A stretch of DNA of 24,188 bases from assembly GCA_003990745.1 (NCBI GenBank), contig RBNI01001131.1, forward strand, positions 1-24,188. The letters run 5' to 3'. The translations under genes and the position numbers were made by a program. How positions within the stretch are numbered: the first letter of the stretch is position 1; each line of letters begins with the position of its first letter. Shown here one piece after another: positions 20,401-24,188 of the stretch. This DNA is from Jimgerdemannia flammicorona. Lineage: Eukaryota > Mucoromycota > Endogonomycetes > Endogonales > Endogonaceae. The notes under the pieces were generated by a model. The model worked only from the letters and a program-made list of their open reading frames with translations. It was not told the DNA's origin and did not search any database.

Positions 20401-22600
20401 CCTCGTTCCCACGGCTCTCCAAAAGGCTTACATCTTCATCGTTGGCGCTTCGAAAGAAAGTGACCAAATGCCCAACCTGACTAAGATCTACACGGAACGC
20501 TTGGTCGAACACAACAAGGACGCCAGCAAATCGTCACCAAACACGGCATTTGAATACAATAAATCAATGGACTTTGAAGTAGGCTACTTTCAGAATGAAA
20601 TACAAGCTCTCCGCGCCATCCAGGGAACCGTATCGCAATATAAAGATGCTCGCAAAGGCCCGACAGTATTAATTGTTCACTCGCCCCGCCCTTTCCATGC
20701 CTTGGTGCAGAACGCCAGCATTCTTGTCGAGTTCCCGAATATCTCGATACCATCCCACAAATCTGATAACCGTTTTAACGCTCTCGATTGGATTCGGCCA
20801 GTTGCACGTCGTATGATAATCCAATTCTTGGATGTGGGAAACTGGATAACAGGAAAATTGCAACTAGCTCGATATGCCAACGTTCCTTTTTGTAACATTC
20901 AAAATGACTCGTACCTTCACCTTGCCGACATCTTCTTTGCACGGCGGCTGATGAAGCACGACATGGTTCTGTGGTGGTCAGCTTCTGCGAAACCTGACCT
21001 GGGCGGCCGGGAAGAGGACGAAAATCTTTTCTTGATCGAAGAGTTAGCGAATCCCGAAATGAGCGTTCCGGGATCGTACAACACTGTATGCATTGAGCTA
21101 GACGTCATCCGTTTATGTGTCAACACTTTAATGCAGTCGTCTTTGATCAATGACTTTGAAGGAACGGGCGGTGGGATTGGGTTCGATAACGTTGCACATA
21201 CCCTGGAGGAATATAACTCTGGTAAAGCTGGATCGTCAGTCTCCTTCGGCGACGGTACAATTTCTGCAAAGACGTTTGCCATGCTGAAAACAATGGTGCA
21301 AGGATGGCTTGGGGAGGTTCTTGATGCCGACAACAGATATGCAGAAATGATGATCGAAACACTTCATCGGTGGTTAACGAGTCCCAATTCCAATATGTAT
21401 GATCCATGCTTGTACGGTTTAGTGCATGGTATGATGAAGAAGGTTTTCATGCAACTTGTTGCGGAGATCAAACGCCTCGGCTCACGAATCATCTACGCTT
21501 CATTCAACAAGATCATCATCGCAACCTCCAAAGAATCCATTGAGAGCGCCTCCGCCTACGGAAGCTACCTATTGAAGGTTATCATGGCGAAGCCCCTCTT
21601 TCAAATTCTCGACTTAGTGTCGGTACACTATTGGGAACAATTGCTCTGGATGGACTCCAAAAATTACGGGGGTATGAAATGCCAACACCAAAGAAATGGC
21701 GATGATGCCTTGAATGAGCTGCCAAATGAAACGGAACTAGACATGCAGTGGAATATTCAGGACTATTTGCCTCCGACTCCGCAAAAGCATTTCCGCGATA
21801 CTGTGGCTGATTTTATCAGTAAAGTTTACAAGCACCGCACACCGCAAATTGGCCAGACCCGCGGACGAACGAACAAAATGAACGAATCACAGCCAGGCGC
21901 CGCAGATGACGTTGTCACATTTACCAAGCAACTTGTCAGCCAGCATATAACTCGAATTGTCCTGGACATTGTTCCAGAAATTCAGCGTGTAGTAGGCGAT
22001 GCTGAAATTTCATTTCCCATATTAGCTGGATCGCATTTACCGCTCACTAATCCCGCATTGGAGTTTGTCAAGTTCGTGTGCGCCACTCTCTCTCTGGACC
22101 TTGATCTTTCACATGAAGTTCGCATTCTTCGCCGCAATTGCCTTGACCTGATAGGTATACGCGAATTCGCCCCTGAAGCGCAATTTCGGAACCCTTGTGA
22201 ATTTTTCACTCTGCCGCAAGTCATCTGCGGATACTGCAATTTCTCCGCTGATCTCGATTTCTGTCGGGATCGGGATCTAATGCCCCACAACGGAAGGTTA
22301 CAGATATGGCGGTGCAAAGGGTGTACCATGGACTACGACAAGTTATTTATCGAAGAGACTCTTGTAGCGGAAGTTGAACGTCGGGCGATGGCATACCAGT
22401 TACAAGACCTCAAATGCCGGAAGTGTGCACAAATCAAGGTCGTGAATCTAGCAAATCAATGCAAGTGCTCAGGAGAGTTTGTAACCACACAAACTAAAAC
22501 CGAATTCGTAAAGAAGATGAGGATTTTCATGAATGTTGCAAAGGAGCAGCAGTTGATGTTTCTAGGAGAAATAGTTGGTTGGATTTTAACGCGATGTTGA
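14453..22600 (+). CDS. POL2: DNA polymerase epsilon catalytic subunit A
   Basis: This is the leading-strand replicative polymerase with proofreading. Twelve exons give 2301 aa (yeast 2222): 14453-14806, 14877-15002, 15151-15398, 15496-15617, 15706-15899, 16036-16146, 16246-16380, 16464-16645, 16774-16954, 17138-17323, 17418-17504 and 17621-22600; all are in frame. Exonuclease motif I is FDIEVTK (D320, E322). Further exonuclease blocks are '[12 protein letters not shown]' and '[13 protein letters not shown]'. The CysX iron-sulfur ligands C695, C698, C707 and C791 are present. Polymerase motif A is DVAAMYPN (D670) and motif C is DTD (904-906). The inactive C-terminal polymerase-like half follows. 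It ends with zinc fingers CysA (C2178, C2181, C2207, C2210) and CysB (C2241, C2244, C2256, C2258), which bind the other holoenzyme subunits. ATG 14453 gives MFKPTK and a short disordered Gly/Arg-rich leader. All introns lie in the first 3.2 kb. Confidence 0.96.
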
Positions 22601-23125
22601 TTTGAGGTGAAGTTTATTAAAAAGTACCTTATGGCCTATCTAGATATCTTTTTTAAAAAATTCCGCTCGCATGAACAACTAGCAATTGATTAAAGTAATC
22701 CTTACAAGAATACATATTTTTATAACAAACTGAAGACTTCGTCTTACAATCTAAGATTTCAATGGGAATGCCATTTCACCCTAATCGTCTCTTGGATACT
22801 CCACCACCGTGCCATTCTCGGAGAGGGCAGGACCAAACCGAGCTTCGCTAACGCATGTCTTCTTTCCATCCCGATCACTCAGACATCCCGATCAATCGAG
22901 TAACCGAAGGATTTGGGATCTCGCGCATATATTGAAATTGCAAGGGAGGTGTGAAATTTTTCCTAATGGCGAGAGCGGAGACATGCCTCTATAAATGTAA
23001 ATTGATATGTTAGTCGTAAACCTCGAAAAATTGATGTAACCTGCCTCCCAATACCCACCACAGGCACAACGAACAACCTCCACCCATGTATTCCACCGCC
23101 TATCAACGCGCTAACAAACAGACGA
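22601..23125. other. Region downstream of Pol epsilon, no confident gene
   Basis: This part has ordinary composition, including CpG sites up to 23123-23124. It begins with the AT-rich 3' flank of Pol epsilon. Around 23040-23150 both strands hold short protein-like stretches next to possible splice signals, such as an acceptor 'accacag' at about 23057-23063. No start, motif or complete exon chain could be built. A small or truncated gene is possible but not supported. Confidence 0.5.
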
Positions 23126-23350
23126 ATACCTCAAGGGCTACAAAATGTAGGGGTTGATGGACTTGGGAGTTTTGGAAGAAGTTCAGAGAGAAATTTGGGA
23201 AGATATGGTGTCCCATATCTTAAAAGAAAATTTCATAACTTTATATATACTAATAATACTCAAAGTTATAATTTTTTTTTTTTTTCTTAAAAAAAATATA
23301 TTATATAATGTAGATATTTGTTTATAGAGTATAATTGTTTTGCTTATTGA

Positions 23351-23368
23351 AATAATAATAATAATAAT
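23351..23368. repeat. (AAT)6 microsatellite
   Basis: Six perfect AAT units lie within AT-rich, CpG-free DNA just left of the T83 tract. Confidence 0.9.
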
Positions 23369-23413
23369 CAGTACTCAAAGCTTTTTTCTGTTTTCTGTTT
23401 AATTATATTCACT

Positions 23414-23416
<3 letters not shown>

Positions 23417-23499
<83 letters not shown>
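23417..23499. repeat. Poly(T) tract T83
   Basis: This is an uninterrupted run of 83 T on the plus strand, equal to A83 on the minus strand. It separates the AT-rich flank from the G-poor block. The exact length is probably unreliable in any assembly. Confidence 0.9.
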
Positions 23500-23505
<6 letters not shown>

Positions 23506-24130
23506 ACTTAGACTTTACTATTTATTACCAAACTAATCTATATTTATATAATATACAGTAACTCCAGTCTCTATCTGATCCCTCTGATGGATCTATCTCT
23601 TACTTCTTTATAATTAAAGATTACTAGACTATTAATTACTATGACTCTCTTTCTACTTTGTTTATAAATTCTCTCTACTAGATATCTATAATAACTACTC
23701 TGAGAACTCCACTCTATCTATTAATCAGATATGATATTCTTCATCAATCTCTCTCACCTTACTAACCACTCTTTCATATAGTCAATATCTAGTCAACCTT
23801 ATCTATACTATCAAAACCCAATTAATAGTAAGCTATTCTTTACTAATATACCTTACTAATCTTTCTCTCAAGTTATCCTAACAAATCCTATCACCATCCT
23901 CCTATCACTCTACTCTTAGATATCTATCAATCACTATCCAAAAGTCTTTAAGTATTTCATATTAGTTTAGTCAATTGTTCAGATATTTGTACAAATTCTC
24001 TCTTCTACTTTATATCAAAATACTTCTCATATTCAAAGATCTCTCCATCAATTAAATACTCTAAATAAAAGTTCAGTATAATATTTCTCCTCAGTATATA
24101 CTACTATATCACTCAAAACTTCAGGACCTC

Positions 24131-24136
<6 letters not shown>
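23500..24136 (-). mobile_element. CpG-free, G-poor block between poly(T) tracts: possible decayed retroelement
   Basis: About 637 bp lie between T83 and T52. I found no CG dinucleotide in it. G is very rare on the plus strand (for example 1 G and 21 C in 23881-23940). Read on the minus strand it is A/G-rich and C-poor and is followed by A83, as for a retroposed copy with a poly(A) tail. Frames are broken by many stops, mostly TAG and TGA, although short stretches look coding. No reverse transcriptase or other motif was recognised, so the retroelement origin is an inference from composition and flanking tracts. Confidence 0.3.

Positions 24137-24188
<52 letters not shown>
24137..24188. repeat. 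Poly(T) tract at the window edge (T52)
   Basis: The window ends within a run of 52 T, mirroring the A42 at the start. This is either a contig end in a homopolymer or the edge of a second poly(A)-tailed minus-strand element. Confidence 0.9.

Noticed and set aside
22861..22898. Imperfect tandem repeat of catcccgatcactcaga
   Set aside because: There are only two diverged units, with no array or regulatory context.
22809..23190. Possible small gene downstream of Pol epsilon on either strand
   Set aside because: Short protein-like stretches and possible splice signals are visible, but no start codon, family motif or complete in-frame exon chain could be built.
1..24188. tRNA, rRNA, CRISPR arrays, phage or bacterial operons
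   Set aside because: No clover-leaf-like sequence with a T-loop box, no rRNA core, no spaced direct repeats and no ribosome-binding-site-driven gene strings were seen; the window is eukaryotic nuclear DNA.

Overview
The window looks like a fungal nuclear contig, most likely from a basidiomycete and probably Agaricomycotina. Genes are compact and on both strands, and most carry several short introns (about 70-226 nt) with GT..AG borders. The protein set is typical of filamentous basidiomycetes: glucosylceramide synthase, an AIM25-type scramblase, pICln and DNA polymerase epsilon. No bacterial, viral or organellar gene was seen. The species cannot be named from the sequence. The window opens with 42 A and closes with 52 T, so it may be a whole contig broken at homopolymers.

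Layout, left to right. 177-770 (+) is a 73-aa small zinc-finger protein. 1001-2841 (+) is a mitochondrial-type phospholipid scramblase with six exons. 3317-5259 (-) is ceramide glucosyltransferase. 5590-6771 (-) is an intronless Topors-like RING E3 ligase, and it shares a 138-bp divergent promoter with pICln at 6910-7759 (+). 8415-9956 (-) is an ankyrin-repeat protein of unknown role. 10196-14034 (-) is cytosolic cysteinyl-tRNA synthetase with twelve exons. It is divergent from 14453-22600 (+), the catalytic subunit of DNA polymerase epsilon, with twelve exons and 2301 aa. After about 23125 the sequence changes abruptly to AT-rich, CpG-free DNA with T83 and T52 tracts, probably a decayed repeat or retroelement flank.

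The genes do not form a pathway. They are separate housekeeping functions: translation, replication, membrane lipids, snRNP assembly and ubiquitin/SUMO signalling. Exon models were built by hand from reading frame, splice signals and family motifs. CysRS and Pol epsilon are continuous in frame through every junction. The least certain points are the first junction of the glucosyltransferase, one scramblase intron and the ankyrin gene intron.

I found no convincing new multi-gene system. The best leads are the CpG-null, strand-asymmetric right end, a perfect mirror repeat with a G-quadruplex-like core in a CysRS intron, a non-consensus residue beside a catalytic glutamate of the Pol epsilon exonuclease, and an ACGCGT box just upstream of the Pol epsilon gene.
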